Assembly (NCBI RefSeq): GCF_018263925.1 | Contig: NZ_JAEVHF010000027.1 | Span: 1 to 54,671, forward strand | DNA length: 54,671 nucleotides | Reading direction: 5' to 3' | From: Kistimonas asteriae | GTDB lineage: Bacteria > Pseudomonadota > Gammaproteobacteria > Pseudomonadales > Endozoicomonadaceae | Shown here: positions 1 to 8,300 of the stretch, in pieces | How the letters are laid out: every line of letters begins with the position of its first letter | Position numbering within the stretch: the stretch's first letter is position 1 | Program-made: the position numbers and the translations under genes | The notes under the pieces: generated by a model | Databases searched by the model: none | The model's input: the letters and a program-made list of their open reading frames with translations, nothing else | Told to the model about the DNA's origin: nothing

Positions 1-169
1 AATCTAACTGATGCTTAAGGCATCAAATCTGGCTCATCAGTTCGCAAGAACTACCTATCATTCGTAATGAATTAACAAGTGGTGCTTACTCATGATGAAA
101 ATCTTTGGTTATTTCCGAAGAAATAACGTTTCTCATCCGAGCAAGCGCCCACACGAATTGCTTGATAAT

Positions 170-184
170 TTGTTAAAGAACAGC
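170..184 (-). promoter_or_regulatory. rrn boxA antitermination site
   Basis: The minus strand reads GCTGTTCTTTAACAA. This matches the E. coli rrn boxA TGCTCTTTAACA at 11 of 12 positions. In the RNA it would load NusB/NusE and protect the rRNA transcript from Rho-dependent termination. It lies about 60 bases downstream of the nearest promoter, the usual place for a leader boxA. Confidence 0.85.
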
Positions 185-242
185 TCTTTGAAGATGTCCA
201 GGCTGCGTTCCGAAGAACCTTGCCCGCTTCAGCGAGGCCGCC

Positions 243-270
243 ATTCTACAGTGGCGGACTTCAGTGTCAA
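243..270 (-). promoter_or_regulatory. rrn promoter, proximal of three
   Basis: Minus strand -35 TTGACA (265-270), 16-bp spacer, -10 TAGAAT (243-248), followed by a GC-rich discriminator (GGCGGCC). The 16-bp spacer and GC-rich discriminator are typical of stringently controlled rRNA promoters. It is one of three copies with identical geometry. Confidence 0.8.
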
Positions 271-322
271 GCGCTTGTTTCGTCCGGTGAACCGGAGAGC
301 GAAGCTCGTTGACAGGCGGCGC

Positions 323-350
323 ATTCTACAGCGTTTCGGCCTTGTGTCAA
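323..350 (-). promoter_or_regulatory. rrn promoter, middle of three
   Basis: Minus strand -35 TTGACA (345-350), 16-bp spacer, -10 TAGAAT (323-328), then a GC-rich discriminator (GCGCC). It lies 80 bp upstream of the proximal promoter, and the two -10 elements are identical. Confidence 0.8.
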
Positions 351-425
351 TCGCTCGTTTCATCCTGTGGACAATCCTGCGTTTGACGACCGGGTCGCTA
401 AGAAGCTGACCGCAACAGGAGGCGA

Positions 426-453
426 ATTATAGGGATCAAACTTGCAGTGTCAA
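426..453 (-). promoter_or_regulatory. rrn promoter, distal of three
   Basis: Minus strand -35 TTGACA (448-453), 16-bp spacer, consensus -10 TATAAT (426-431), then TCGCC. All twelve core bases match the sigma-70 consensus. The -35 hexamer contains the stop codon of msrQ (450-452), so the rRNA promoter cluster starts inside the end of the preceding gene with no terminator between them. Confidence 0.8.
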
Positions 454-1082
454 CCGTCTTTATCCACAGCCCGACCAGAAACGAAGGCTCTAACTAGGGG
501 GTTTATATGAGGAATAAGGCGGTAGCCAAGTAACGCCACGACAATGAGTACATAGAGCAATGGCTCGCCGTATCCACTTTTGGATAACCATAAATAGTGC
601 AACAGGACCAACAGCACTGAAACGTAAATCATCCTGTGAAGCTTTTGCCAGTTTTTACCCATACGTTTCATAACCGCGCGAGGGGAGGTCACCCCCAGCG
701 CAATCAACAAAATCAGCGCCATTGCACCAACCAGAATATAAGGTCGTTTGAACAAATCCTGATAAAGCTCAGCCACATCAAGATTCAGCAGGAAGAAGAA
801 ATACGCGGCAACGTGCAATACGGCATAAAACAGCGCATACAAACCCAGCATTCGCCGAAAGCGCAGTAACTGTGAAAACTTCAAGATACGCTTTAGAGGT
901 GTGACCGCCAACGTAATACACAAAAAGCGTAATGCCCAAATACCCATAAAAAGCACAATGGCTTTGGCGGGATCAGGGCCAAGCGTATTTTGATAGGCAG
1001 CAGTTACCACCCACCCTAATGGCCATAAGCATAAAAGGAACACTGGAATCTTGCTGACAGTTACCCACCTTTTTACTGTCAT
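450..1082 (-). CDS. msrQ: MsrQ, haem-binding membrane subunit of the periplasmic methionine sulfoxide reductase
   Basis: 210 residues, almost all hydrophobic, with about six membrane helices and the ferric-reductase-like transmembrane fold of the YedZ/MsrQ family. Conserved histidines fall in helices, for example in YAVLHVAAYFFF and in KLHRMIYVSVLLVLLHYLW, where haem ligands are expected. MsrQ passes electrons from the quinone pool or a flavin reductase to the molybdenum enzyme MsrP, which repairs oxidised methionines in envelope proteins. The start overlaps the stop of msrP by one base (TGATG), so the pair is translationally coupled, as in E. coli. Its last codons carry the -35 box of an rRNA promoter. 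Confidence 0.93.
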   Translation of the reverse strand: MTVKRWVTVSKIPVFLLCLWPLGWVVTAAYQNTLGPDPAKAIVLFMGIWALRFLCITLAVTPLKRILKFSQLLRFRRMLGLYALFYAVLHVAAYFFFLLNLDVAELYQDLFKRPYILVGAMALILLIALGVTSPRAVMKRMGKNWQKLHRMIYVSVLLVLLHYLWLSKSGYGEPLLYVLIVVALLGYRLIPHINPLVRAFVSGRAVDKDG

Positions 1083-2137
1083 CAGAAGCTCCTTTTCAAA
1101 TCCATGCCCTGATAGAGGTGTGCCACGTCTTCGGCATAACCATTGAACAGCTGGGTTTCGATGCGGTTTGGGTTAAACAGTGATGTTGGCAAACGTCGTT
1201 CATGGGCCTGACTCCAGCGAGGATGATCCACGGCAGGATTCACATTGGCGTAGAACCCATATTCACTTGACGCAATAGACTGCCAGGAGGTTTTCGGCTG
1301 GGTCTCCAGCAACCGTATCTTCACAATCGATTTGATACTTTTAAAGCCATACTTCCAGGGAACCACCAGCCGCAATGGTGCACCATTCTGTGGGGGAAGT
1401 GTTTTTCCGTACAAACCAACGGCCAGCAATGTCAGCGGATGCATGGCTTCATCCATACGAAGCCCTTCCACATAAGGCCACTGGATATAACTGAATGCGG
1501 ATTTTTGACCGGGCATCTGCTCCGGATCATGCAGTGTCGTAAATTCGACAAACTTGGCCCGGGAGGTTGGATTGAATCGCTGCAGCAGCTTCCCTAGTGG
1601 AAACCCAACCCAGGGAATCACCATGGACCAGGCTTCGACACAACGAAGCCGGTAAATTCGCTCTTCCATCGTCAGGGGTTTGAGAATATCTTCCAGAGTG
1701 TAACGGTCGGGCTTTTCAACCTCGCCTTCTATGACGACAGACCAGGGATCGGTTTTAAACTCACCGGCGTATTTGGCAGGATCTTCCTTGCCGGTTCCGA
1801 ATTCATAAAAGTTGTTATAACGAGCAACATCGGTATACGGCGTCAGTGCTTCGTCCGTCACAAAATCAGAAGACTGGTAACCTGTTACTTTTTCCCGTAA
1901 CCAGTCTGGCGCGGGATAGTCACGAATACCCTGATAGTTTGAAGGGTCAGAAGACGATGGCGGTTGTGACGTTTTTTCGGCTAAAGACTCTGACGCATCA
2001 CAGCCCGCCAGAAACCCTCCCCCCATGGTTAACAAGGCGAGCTGCCCTGCTTTCCTGATAAAAGACCGCCGATCAGCGTAGATCGTCTCCGATGTAATCT
2101 CGCTGCTGGCAATGGGCTCAGGCTTCTTTATCAGCAT
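1082..2137 (-). CDS. msrP: MsrP, periplasmic molybdopterin methionine sulfoxide reductase, catalytic subunit
   Basis: 351 residues of the sulfite-oxidase-like molybdopterin fold (YedY/MsrP). The cysteine that should ligate molybdenum is C166 in YRLRCVEAW. The N-terminus carries a twin-arginine export signal, DRRSFIRK (RR at 23-24), followed by a hydrophobic stretch. Oddly, that stretch ends in FLAGC (C46), a good lipobox, so this copy may be a Tat-exported lipoprotein; the E. coli enzyme is soluble. MsrP reduces methionine sulfoxide in envelope proteins with electrons from MsrQ. It is separated from pssA by a strong terminator and probably has its own promoter in the 89-base gap. Confidence 0.95.
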   Translation of the reverse strand: MLIKKPEPIASSEITSETIYADRRSFIRKAGQLALLTMGGGFLAGCDASESLAEKTSQPPSSSDPSNYQGIRDYPAPDWLREKVTGYQSSDFVTDEALTPYTDVARYNNFYEFGTGKEDPAKYAGEFKTDPWSVVIEGEVEKPDRYTLEDILKPLTMEERIYRLRCVEAWSMVIPWVGFPLGKLLQRFNPTSRAKFVEFTTLHDPEQMPGQKSAFSYIQWPYVEGLRMDEAMHPLTLLAVGLYGKTLPPQNGAPLRLVVPWKYGFKSIKSIVKIRLLETQPKTSWQSIASSEYGFYANVNPAVDHPRWSQAHERRLPTSLFNPNRIETQLFNGYAEDVAHLYQGMDLKRSF

Positions 2138-2155
2138 TATTCTTGCCCCCTAACG

Positions 2156-2192
2156 AAAAAAAGCGTTATTGCTTTAAACAATAACGCTTTTT
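2156..2192 (-). terminator. Rho-independent terminator after pssA
   Basis: Perfect stem AAGCGTTATTG / CAATAACGCTT (2161-2171 with 2179-2189) and a 7-base loop, flanked by A and T runs on both sides. On the minus strand the stem is followed by seven consecutive Ts, so it ends pssA transcription before msrP. The symmetry means it could also work on the plus strand. Confidence 0.9.
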
Positions 2193-2226
2193 GGTGTCTT
2201 TTGGATTCAAAGGATCCAGACTTTCG

Positions 2227-3057
2227 TTAGTGGCCGGACTCAGCCTTCTTAGTCCCTACCCCACCAAGATTCATGATGGACATGATCGGACCTGAGCAGG
2301 CATAAGCCAGGAAGATCAATAACAGCACACGGGGCGGATCCGTAAAGATCACCGCGAAGCACAGCACCACAACCAGAATAAAGAAGAACGGCACACGCCC
2401 TTTGAAGTCCAGCTGCTTGAAGCTGTTATAACGGAAGTTGCTCATCATCATGATGCCGGACAGGCCAGTGATCAGAGCAGCCAGAATGGCAATCGCGATA
2501 TTGGAGCCATCAACCCCATAGTCACTGAACGCCCAGACCATACCCGCAACAACGGCGGCGGCTGACGGGCTTGGCAGTCCGGTAAAGAATCGCTTGTCGG
2601 CGGTTTCAACCTGCGTATTGAAGCGCGCCAGTCGGAGGGCAGCACAGGCGGCATAGATGAAAGCAACCATCCAGCCAAACTTGCCCAGATCGTGGAGTGC
2701 CCAGCTGAAGGCCACCAGCGCTGGTGCCACACCAAAAGAGACCATATCAGACAGGCTGTCATACTCTGCGCCAAACTTGCTCTGGGCATTGATCAGGCGG
2801 GCAACACGACCATCCAATCCGTCCAGAATCATGGCAACAAAAATCGCAATGGACGCCGCGCTGAACGCACCGGACATCGCACTGACAACCGCATAAAAAC
2901 CACAGAACAACGCACCTGTTGTGAACAGGTTGGGCAGTAGATAAATCCCTTTGCGGCGGACCTGTTGCCCGTCTTCCGCCACTTCTTCGACATGCTCGTC
3001 TACTGGCAGCATGGCATCAACGACTGAGTCGTCTTTCTTTTCCGGTTGGTCAACCAT
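2227..3057 (-). CDS. pssA: CDP-diacylglycerol-serine O-phosphatidyltransferase (phosphatidylserine synthase)
   Basis: 276 residues, integral inner-membrane enzyme of the CDP-alcohol phosphatidyltransferase family. The signature D-G-x2-A-R-x8-G-x3-D-x3-D is complete: D82, G83, A86, R87, G96, D100, D104, preceded by D79. It makes phosphatidylserine from CDP-diacylglycerol and serine, the first step to phosphatidylethanolamine. An acidic soluble N-terminus of about 36 residues precedes the first membrane helix, and further hydrophobic segments run to the C-terminus. In Pseudomonas pssA directly follows ilvC; here two other genes lie between them. A terminator follows at 2156-2192. Confidence 0.93.
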   Translation of the reverse strand: MVDQPEKKDDSVVDAMLPVDEHVEEVAEDGQQVRRKGIYLLPNLFTTGALFCGFYAVVSAMSGAFSAASIAIFVAMILDGLDGRVARLINAQSKFGAEYDSLSDMVSFGVAPALVAFSWALHDLGKFGWMVAFIYAACAALRLARFNTQVETADKRFFTGLPSPSAAAVVAGMVWAFSDYGVDGSNIAIAILAALITGLSGIMMMSNFRYNSFKQLDFKGRVPFFFILVVVLCFAVIFTDPPRVLLLIFLAYACSGPIMSIMNLGGVGTKKAESGH

Positions 3058-3234
3058 TTACGCGTTTCCGGATACTGAGAAAAAAGAGGCACTCACTTTA
3101 TCACGAAATGTTTTTGCTTTGTGTATACAGATCAATAAAGGGCTAACTTGGTACCATCGTAATGCAGACAGGTTTGCCTGAACGCAAACGGCAGGGATAA
3201 AGTAGCTCTCAAGGGATAAAAAAGGAATAACACC

Positions 3235-5001
3235 ATGAGCATGGACACGTTAGCACCCGCCCGCCGCCTTTCCCCCCGGAGAAACACCTCATCGGCCCGT
3301 TCGATTGATGAACTATCGATTGAGCAATTGCAGCATTTTGGTATTGATCCCCACTCTGCCATTGGCGAAAAGCTCAACCATGTCACCAGCCACCTGTATC
3401 AATCCGGCCAGAGCATTGACGAACTGGTAAGTACAACACTCAGCGCACTGGATACCCTGTCCCACACTGACCGAATCAGTTACTTCAATGCCAAGAAATT
3501 CCTCTGTTTCCAGCTGGCCAAGCTGATTGATACCTTGCAACCATCAATGAAGGGAGACTATCGAGCGCTCTCCTTCTCTGACAAAAGCCGTGCTGTGAAA
3601 GGTGAACATCCCCTGTTCTGCAATGTCAGTGCCTTATTTTCAGCCACACCCGCTGTGGTAAGAACAGCGACTTATCTTTATGCCTGCACAGAATGGGTTG
3701 ACGATGCATTCCACGGTCGGGAAAGCACACATCCAATCTACACCCGGTTGTTGAACCCGACGGCCATGGCGCTTGCCAACAGCATCGTCGATCTTGAGGC
3801 TGGCCCACTGGCCGATGAATATCTAGCCTGGAATTTCAACAGTGGCATGGCGGCTATTGATGCCCTGCTGAGTAACCAGCTGCATCAGGGCGATATCCTG
3901 ATCGTTTCACGCAATGTCTACGGTGGCACCCACCAGCTGCTGCATGATTATTTTGCGCAAAAGGATCGGCTAGCCGTTGAGCTGATCTGGTTTGATGGCT
4001 ATACCCGTGAGGATTTCGAGCAGCTACTTAACGACACCCGAGCACAATTTGCTGATGCATTGAACAACGGCAAAAAACTCAGCATTTATATAGAGTCTCC
4101 CTGTAACCCCCACGGCTATGTCCTGGATGTTCCCGCCATCTGCCAGCTTGCCCACCAGCACAACCATACCGTGATGCTGGACGCCACACTCGCGACCCCT
4201 TTCCTGCAAAAACCGCTGCAACATACTGACGAAGCAAAACGGCCGGATTTCCTGATCCACAGCTACACCAAGGACATCTCCGGCAGCGGTAGTACAACCG
4301 CCGGTGTTGTGATTGGTAAAAATCACCAGATGTTCATTCCGAAAGGCGATACGGCGAATGGGCTCAGCTGGGAAAAAAGCCTGTTCTGGGATGTGTACTA
4401 TATAAAAGGCAGCTTTCTGGATGCCGATAAGGCGCTGGATGTGTACAACGGCATGAAAACCCTGGAATCACGGATGCTCGGTAAATGCATCAATACCCGG
4501 GTATTCGCAGCATTCCTTGAATCTCACCCAGCGATACAGGTGAACAGTAACGCCATTGCCAGCAATCCGAATCGTGCGCTTTGCCAACAGCAGCAATACC
4601 TGGGATTACCCAGCCCATTGTTCAGTATTGATTTTGAGCAGGCCGGTATCCCAAAAGAAGCGTTCACCCGATTCTTTGATGCACTGGAACCGGCTTTCAG
4701 CCATATGGTCAGCCTGGGTCAGAGCAACACCTTACTACTCTGTCCAGCGCTGACGTCACATTCAGAACTCAGCGAACAGGCACTCGAAGATGCCGGTATT
4801 ACCCCAACCACTATTCGAATTGCCATGGGCAATGAGAACCCGTTGGATCTGATTACCCATTTCCGCGCAGCGGCAGAATGCCATATTGATCCTGTGCTCC
4901 CCGGTTTCTCTTCACAATTTATTGGGCAGGATGCTGTTAACCTGTTGCTGAAAAGTATTTACCTTGAAACACATACTGCGCATATAGAAAGTTGTCTGTA
5001 A
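3235..5001 (+). CDS. PLP-dependent enzyme of the Cys/Met metabolism (cystathionine synthase/lyase) fold
   Basis: 588 residues. The catalytic core shows the fold-type I pattern of the transsulfuration family: YGGTHQLL near 229-236 (phosphate and ring contacts), D316 in VMLDATLATP (pairs with the pyridine nitrogen), and HSYTKDISG with the Schiff-base lysine at K346. The C-terminal part ends with IRIAMGNENP, the usual substrate-carboxylate region. Members of this family are normally 380-430 residues; the extra length is mostly an N-terminal region of about 130 residues that I do not recognise. The exact reaction (gamma-synthase, beta- or gamma-lyase, or other) cannot be read from the sequence. 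AAGGAATAACACC precedes the ATG. It is transcribed away from pssA and towards the aldehyde dehydrogenase, and is an insertion relative to the Pseudomonas gene order. Confidence 0.8.
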   Translation: MSMDTLAPARRLSPRRNTSSARSIDELSIEQLQHFGIDPHSAIGEKLNHVTSHLYQSGQSIDELVSTTLSALDTLSHTDRISYFNAKKFLCFQLAKLIDTLQPSMKGDYRALSFSDKSRAVKGEHPLFCNVSALFSATPAVVRTATYLYACTEWVDDAFHGRESTHPIYTRLLNPTAMALANSIVDLEAGPLADEYLAWNFNSGMAAIDALLSNQLHQGDILIVSRNVYGGTHQLLHDYFAQKDRLAVELIWFDGYTREDFEQLLNDTRAQFADALNNGKKLSIYIESPCNPHGYVLDVPAICQLAHQHNHTVMLDATLATPFLQKPLQHTDEAKRPDFLIHSYTKDISGSGSTTAGVVIGKNHQMFIPKGDTANGLSWEKSLFWDVYYIKGSFLDADKALDVYNGMKTLESRMLGKCINTRVFAAFLESHPAIQVNSNAIASNPNRALCQQQQYLGLPSPLFSIDFEQAGIPKEAFTRFFDALEPAFSHMVSLGQSNTLLLCPALTSHSELSEQALEDAGITPTTIRIAMGNENPLDLITHFRAAAECHIDPVLPGFSSQFIGQDAVNLLLKSIYLETHTAHIESCL

Positions 5002-5006
5002 ACGAA

Positions 5007-5031
5007 GTGAGGCGCTATTGTAGCGCCTCAC
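5007..5031. terminator. Hairpin between convergent genes, probable bidirectional terminator
   Basis: Perfect 10-bp stem GTGAGGCGCT / AGCGCCTCAC with a 5-base loop, starting six bases after the stop of the PLP enzyme and ending 14 bases from the stop of the convergent aldehyde dehydrogenase. The T-run on the plus side is weak and interrupted. Confidence 0.65.
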
Positions 5032-5044
5032 CTTAACTCTCATT

Positions 5045-6601
5045 TTATTTTCGCCGTACCAGTTTCTCTATCGCCAAACCAACCCCTGCAAGAGAGATCA
5101 GTTTTCGTAATCCGGCTGGACGTACTACGGTTGCCAACAGACGATCCATCAGCGCCAGCTTGTCGCTGGAATAGGGATACCAGTTAGGCTCACGCTTTCC
5201 TCGGGTCGAATCAATCAAGACAGCTTTGGAGCGTGTCATTCCCAGCAACCCTTCAGCACCTTTCATACGGCCATAACCGGAATACTTCACACCGCCGAAC
5301 GGCAGGTGCACATTCCCTTCCGTGAGCATGACATTGTTAATGTTGACACAACCGGTTTCCAATGCCCGGGTAACCCGATCGGCCCGCGTCGTATCTTGTG
5401 TCCACAAACTGGTGCTCAAACCGAAATCACAGGCATTATGTCGGGCAATGACTTCTTCTTCAGAGGTAAAACGATAGATAGATACTACCGGGCCAAACGT
5501 TTCTTCCTTAGCAATCGACATATCTTCAGTGACATCAGCAACGAGTGTCGGCTGAAAAAAACGACTGCCGGCTTCCAGACGCTGGCCACCACAAAGAATA
5601 CGGGCGCCCTTTTCCCTGGCATCTGCCAGTTGTCTGTCAATGATCTCGGCCTGGAAGTCAGTGGTGATCGCACCAACATCCGCATTACCATCCAACCCTA
5701 ACGTGCTGGCTTCGAGTTCTTTTTTTAGGCGTTCAACGAATGTGTCGTATATGGCCTCATGCACAAACAGTCGCTCCGTCGCCGTACAACTCTGACCACT
5801 GTTGTGCATATTTCCCCAGGTGGCTGCGGCGACGGCTCGATCCATATCCGCATCATCAAAGACAATCATCGCATCCTTGGCGCCCAGCTCCATCACCACA
5901 GGAACCACCATCGGTGCCGCCTGCGCCAGAATTTTTTTACCGGTACGCCCACTGCCAGTGAAGGCAATCATGTCAGGACGCATGGCAATCAGTTGTTGTG
6001 CGGTTTCGCCACCGCCTTGCACAACTGTCAGCGCTTCTGACAATAACGGCGACAGACTGACTATCTCTTTAAAAACATCAGCCATCGGCGTTTGCTCGGA
6101 GGGTTTAATGATCACGGCATTGCCTGCCGCAAACGCAAACATGGCTGCCGTCACGGCAATAGCCAACGGCAGATTCCAGGGGGATATCACCAGTACCACG
6201 CCCCGGGCTTCATGATAAATACGGGATTTTTTTCCCAGCAAGGTGATGGGCGTTGGGACTTTCTGATCACGCAGTACCTTATGGGCGTTATCCACCAGCC
6301 ACTGGCAATCTTCCACTAGCTGAAACAAATCGGAAATCATCGCATCGGTTCGGCAACGTCCCGTTTCCTCAACAATACGATCCAGCAGACGCTCCCTGTT
6401 CGCCATCAAGTAATCGATCAGGCGACGAATTTCTGCCTGACGCTCTTTAACGGATGTTTGCCGAAGTTTCGCTGATCCTTCCCTCGCCTTGGCAAAGGCA
6501 GCCCTGATGTCAAACTCTGACGGATCTTCAATCGTATAGAGGGAGGCACCCGTAACGGGATTATTAACAGGAATGTCGTTCATGGCTGGTTCCGGATTCA
6601 T
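5045..6601 (-). CDS. Aldehyde dehydrogenase family protein (NAD(P)-dependent)
   Basis: 518 residues with all core ALDH residues: PWN (N143, oxyanion hole), KPSEQTP (166-172, cofactor binding), FTGSGRTGK (214-222), the general base E238 in MELGAKD, and the nucleophile C272 in NSGQSCTATERLF. The FGGVKYSGYGR motif is present near the C-terminus. It oxidises an aldehyde to the acid with NAD(P)+. The substrate is not clear; general resemblance is to broad-range succinate-semialdehyde-like dehydrogenases. The last ~45 residues extend past the usual end and include a moderately hydrophobic stretch before RRK, which could be a membrane-associating tail. ATG at 6583 (MNDIPVN) is an alternative start. 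It is separated from ilvC by a terminator. Confidence 0.88.
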   Translation of the reverse strand: MNPEPAMNDIPVNNPVTGASLYTIEDPSEFDIRAAFAKAREGSAKLRQTSVKERQAEIRRLIDYLMANRERLLDRIVEETGRCRTDAMISDLFQLVEDCQWLVDNAHKVLRDQKVPTPITLLGKKSRIYHEARGVVLVISPWNLPLAIAVTAAMFAFAAGNAVIIKPSEQTPMADVFKEIVSLSPLLSEALTVVQGGGETAQQLIAMRPDMIAFTGSGRTGKKILAQAAPMVVPVVMELGAKDAMIVFDDADMDRAVAAATWGNMHNSGQSCTATERLFVHEAIYDTFVERLKKELEASTLGLDGNADVGAITTDFQAEIIDRQLADAREKGARILCGGQRLEAGSRFFQPTLVADVTEDMSIAKEETFGPVVSIYRFTSEEEVIARHNACDFGLSTSLWTQDTTRADRVTRALETGCVNINNVMLTEGNVHLPFGGVKYSGYGRMKGAEGLLGMTRSKAVLIDSTRGKREPNWYPYSSDKLALMDRLLATVVRPAGLRKLISLAGVGLAIEKLVRRK

Positions 6602-6664
6602 TTTTATTGTGATTATTACCAGTAATCAAAACTATCGTACCCCCCCTACTGAGCTACTGATACA

Positions 6665-6693
6665 AAAAAGGCAGGGATAATCCCTGCCTTTTT
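6665..6693 (-). terminator. Rho-independent terminator of the ilvIHC operon
   Basis: Stem AAAAAGGCAGGGA / TCCCTGCCTTTTT with a three-base loop (TAA on the plus strand). It lies 16 bases after the ilvC stop on the minus strand and has a T-run there. It is symmetric enough to act in both directions. Confidence 0.9.
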
Positions 6694-6708
6694 AATACGA
6701 AAAAACAA

Positions 6709-7725
6709 TCAGTTCTTGTCTTTATCCACCAGCTTGTTCGCTGCAATCCATGGCATCATCTCACGCAGCTTGGTACCCACCTGCTCAATAGGGTGTGCAG
6801 CATTGTTGCGACGATACGCAGTCATGGACGGATAGTTCGTCGCGCCTTCCGAGATGAACATCTTGGCATATTCACCGTTCTGGATACGCTTGAGCGCATT
6901 GCGCATCGCCTGACGGGACTCTTCGTTGATGACTTCAGGACCTGTCACATACTCTCCATACTCCGCGTTGTTGGAGATGGAGTAGTTCATATTCGCAATG
7001 CCGCCTTCGTACATCAGGTCGACAATCAGCTTCAGCTCATGCAGACACTCGAAATAAGCCATTTCCGGCGCATAACCGGCTTCGGTCAGCGTTTCAAAAC
7101 CAGCCTTGACCAGTTCAACCGCACCACCACACAGCACTGCCTGCTCACCGAACAGATCGGTTTCAGTTTCATCTTTGAACGTGGTTTCGATGATACCGGT
7201 ACGACCACCGCCCACGCCGGCAGCATAAGAAAGTGCTAACTGCTTTGCGTTGCCAGAAGCATCCTGGTAAATCGCTACCAGATCAGGAATACCACCACCT
7301 TTCACAAACTCGGAACGTACAGTATGACCCGGCGCCTTGGGCGCGATCATGATGACGTCGAGATCGGCACGTGGGACAACCTGGTTGTAGTGGATAGAGA
7401 AACCGTGGGCAAACGCCAGGGTTGCACCTTCTTTCAGGTTGGGTTCGACCTCATTGCGATACAGCTGCGCCTGGAACTCATCAGGGGTCAGAATCATGAC
7501 CACATCCGCCTGACTGACCGCTTCCGCCACTTCTTTTACCGCCAGGCCAGCACTTTCTGCCTTGCTCCAGGATGCTGATCCCTTACGCAGAGCAACTGTC
7601 ACCTCAACGCCGGAATCCTTCAGGTTGTTGGCATGGGCGTGCCCCTGGGAACCGTAGCCGACAATGGTCACGCGCTTGTTCTGGATGATGGAGAGATCAC
7701 AGTCTCTGTCGTAATATACTTTCAT
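6709..7725 (-). CDS. ilvC: Ketol-acid reductoisomerase (class I)
   Basis: 338 residues, the short class I form. The N-terminal Rossmann domain has GYGSQGHAHANNLKDSG for NADPH binding. The C-terminal knotted domain has the acidic metal ligands in FGEQAVLCGG and CLHELKLIVDLMYEGG. It converts acetolactate and acetohydroxybutyrate to dihydroxy acids, the second step of valine, isoleucine and leucine synthesis, with Mg2+ and NADPH. A GAGGAG element precedes the ATG. It lies 83 bases after ilvH in the same direction, in the usual ilvI-ilvH-ilvC order, and a terminator follows. Confidence 0.97.
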   Translation of the reverse strand: MKVYYDRDCDLSIIQNKRVTIVGYGSQGHAHANNLKDSGVEVTVALRKGSASWSKAESAGLAVKEVAEAVSQADVVMILTPDEFQAQLYRNEVEPNLKEGATLAFAHGFSIHYNQVVPRADLDVIMIAPKAPGHTVRSEFVKGGGIPDLVAIYQDASGNAKQLALSYAAGVGGGRTGIIETTFKDETETDLFGEQAVLCGGAVELVKAGFETLTEAGYAPEMAYFECLHELKLIVDLMYEGGIANMNYSISNNAEYGEYVTGPEVINEESRQAMRNALKRIQNGEYAKMFISEGATNYPSMTAYRRNNAAHPIEQVGTKLREMMPWIAANKLVDKDKN

Positions 7726-7808
7726 TTATCCCGGACTCCTCGTTTCCAACCCACACTTATCATTCATTATTCAGACTGCTCGAATGACGAACAGTTCATT
7801 TCACAGCC

Positions 7809-8300
7809 CTAGAGACTCAGGACCTTCTCACCCCGCGCGATACCGGTCACGCCGCTGCGCACCACTTCCAGGATCGTGCTTTCACCGACCGCTTCCAGGA
7901 AAGCATCCAGCTTCTCTCCGGTACCGGCGAGCTGGATGGTATAGACCGATGGCGTCACATCCACAATCTGCCCCCGGAAGATATCGGCGCAACGTTTCAC
8001 TTCTGCCCGCAGCGGGCCGGACGCCTTGAGCTTCACCAGCATCAGCTCCCGCTCAATGTGTGCCCCTTCGGTCAGGTCCACCAGCTTGACGACATCAATC
8101 AGCTTATTGAGCTGTTTGGTAATCTGCTCAATGGTTTCGGGCTTACCGATGGTGGTCACTGTCAGACGCGACATGGTCGGGTCTTCGGTCGGCGCCACGG
8201 TCAGTGTTTCAATGTTGTAGTTTCGCTGGGAAAAGAGACCGACGATACGTGACAGAGCGCCGGGTTCGTTTTCTACCAGTACTGAAATAATACGCCGCAT
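7809..8300 (-). CDS. ilvH: Acetolactate synthase, small regulatory subunit
   Basis: 163 residues from the ATG at 8300 (MRRIISVLVENEPGAL), the length and start typical of IlvH. The frame stays open a few codons upstream, but this start overlaps the ilvI stop by one base (TGATG), which argues for translational coupling. The N-terminal ACT domain (roughly residues 3-75) binds valine for feedback inhibition; the C-terminal half activates the catalytic subunit. Confidence 0.95.
   Translation of the reverse strand: MRRIISVLVENEPGALSRIVGLFSQRNYNIETLTVAPTEDPTMSRLTVTTIGKPETIEQITKQLNKLIDVVKLVDLTEGAHIERELMLVKLKASGPLRAEVKRCADIFRGQIVDVTPSVYTIQLAGTGEKLDAFLEAVGESTILEVVRSGVTGIARGEKVLSL

Larger units (their letters stand above)
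1..425 (-). other. 5' leader of an rRNA operon (16S lies left of the window)
   Basis: Read on the minus strand this region has the layout of a gammaproteobacterial pre-16S leader: tandem strong promoters, a boxA antitermination element, the GTGTGGGC stretch just after it, and the TTCATTACGAA stretch that in E. coli lies shortly before 16S. A perfect 8-bp stem closed by a cUUCGg tetraloop sits at 108-127. No other gene is supported here; the reading frame at 92-409 on the plus strand is antisense to these signals. The mature 16S start is predicted within a few tens of bases left of base 1, which I cannot see. The identification rests on recalled E. coli leader sequence. Confidence 0.85.

Noticed and set aside
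92..409. 105-residue plus-strand open frame
   Set aside because: It is antisense to an rRNA leader with boxA and two of the three promoters. The product is basic and low in normal codon bias and has no SD that stands out.
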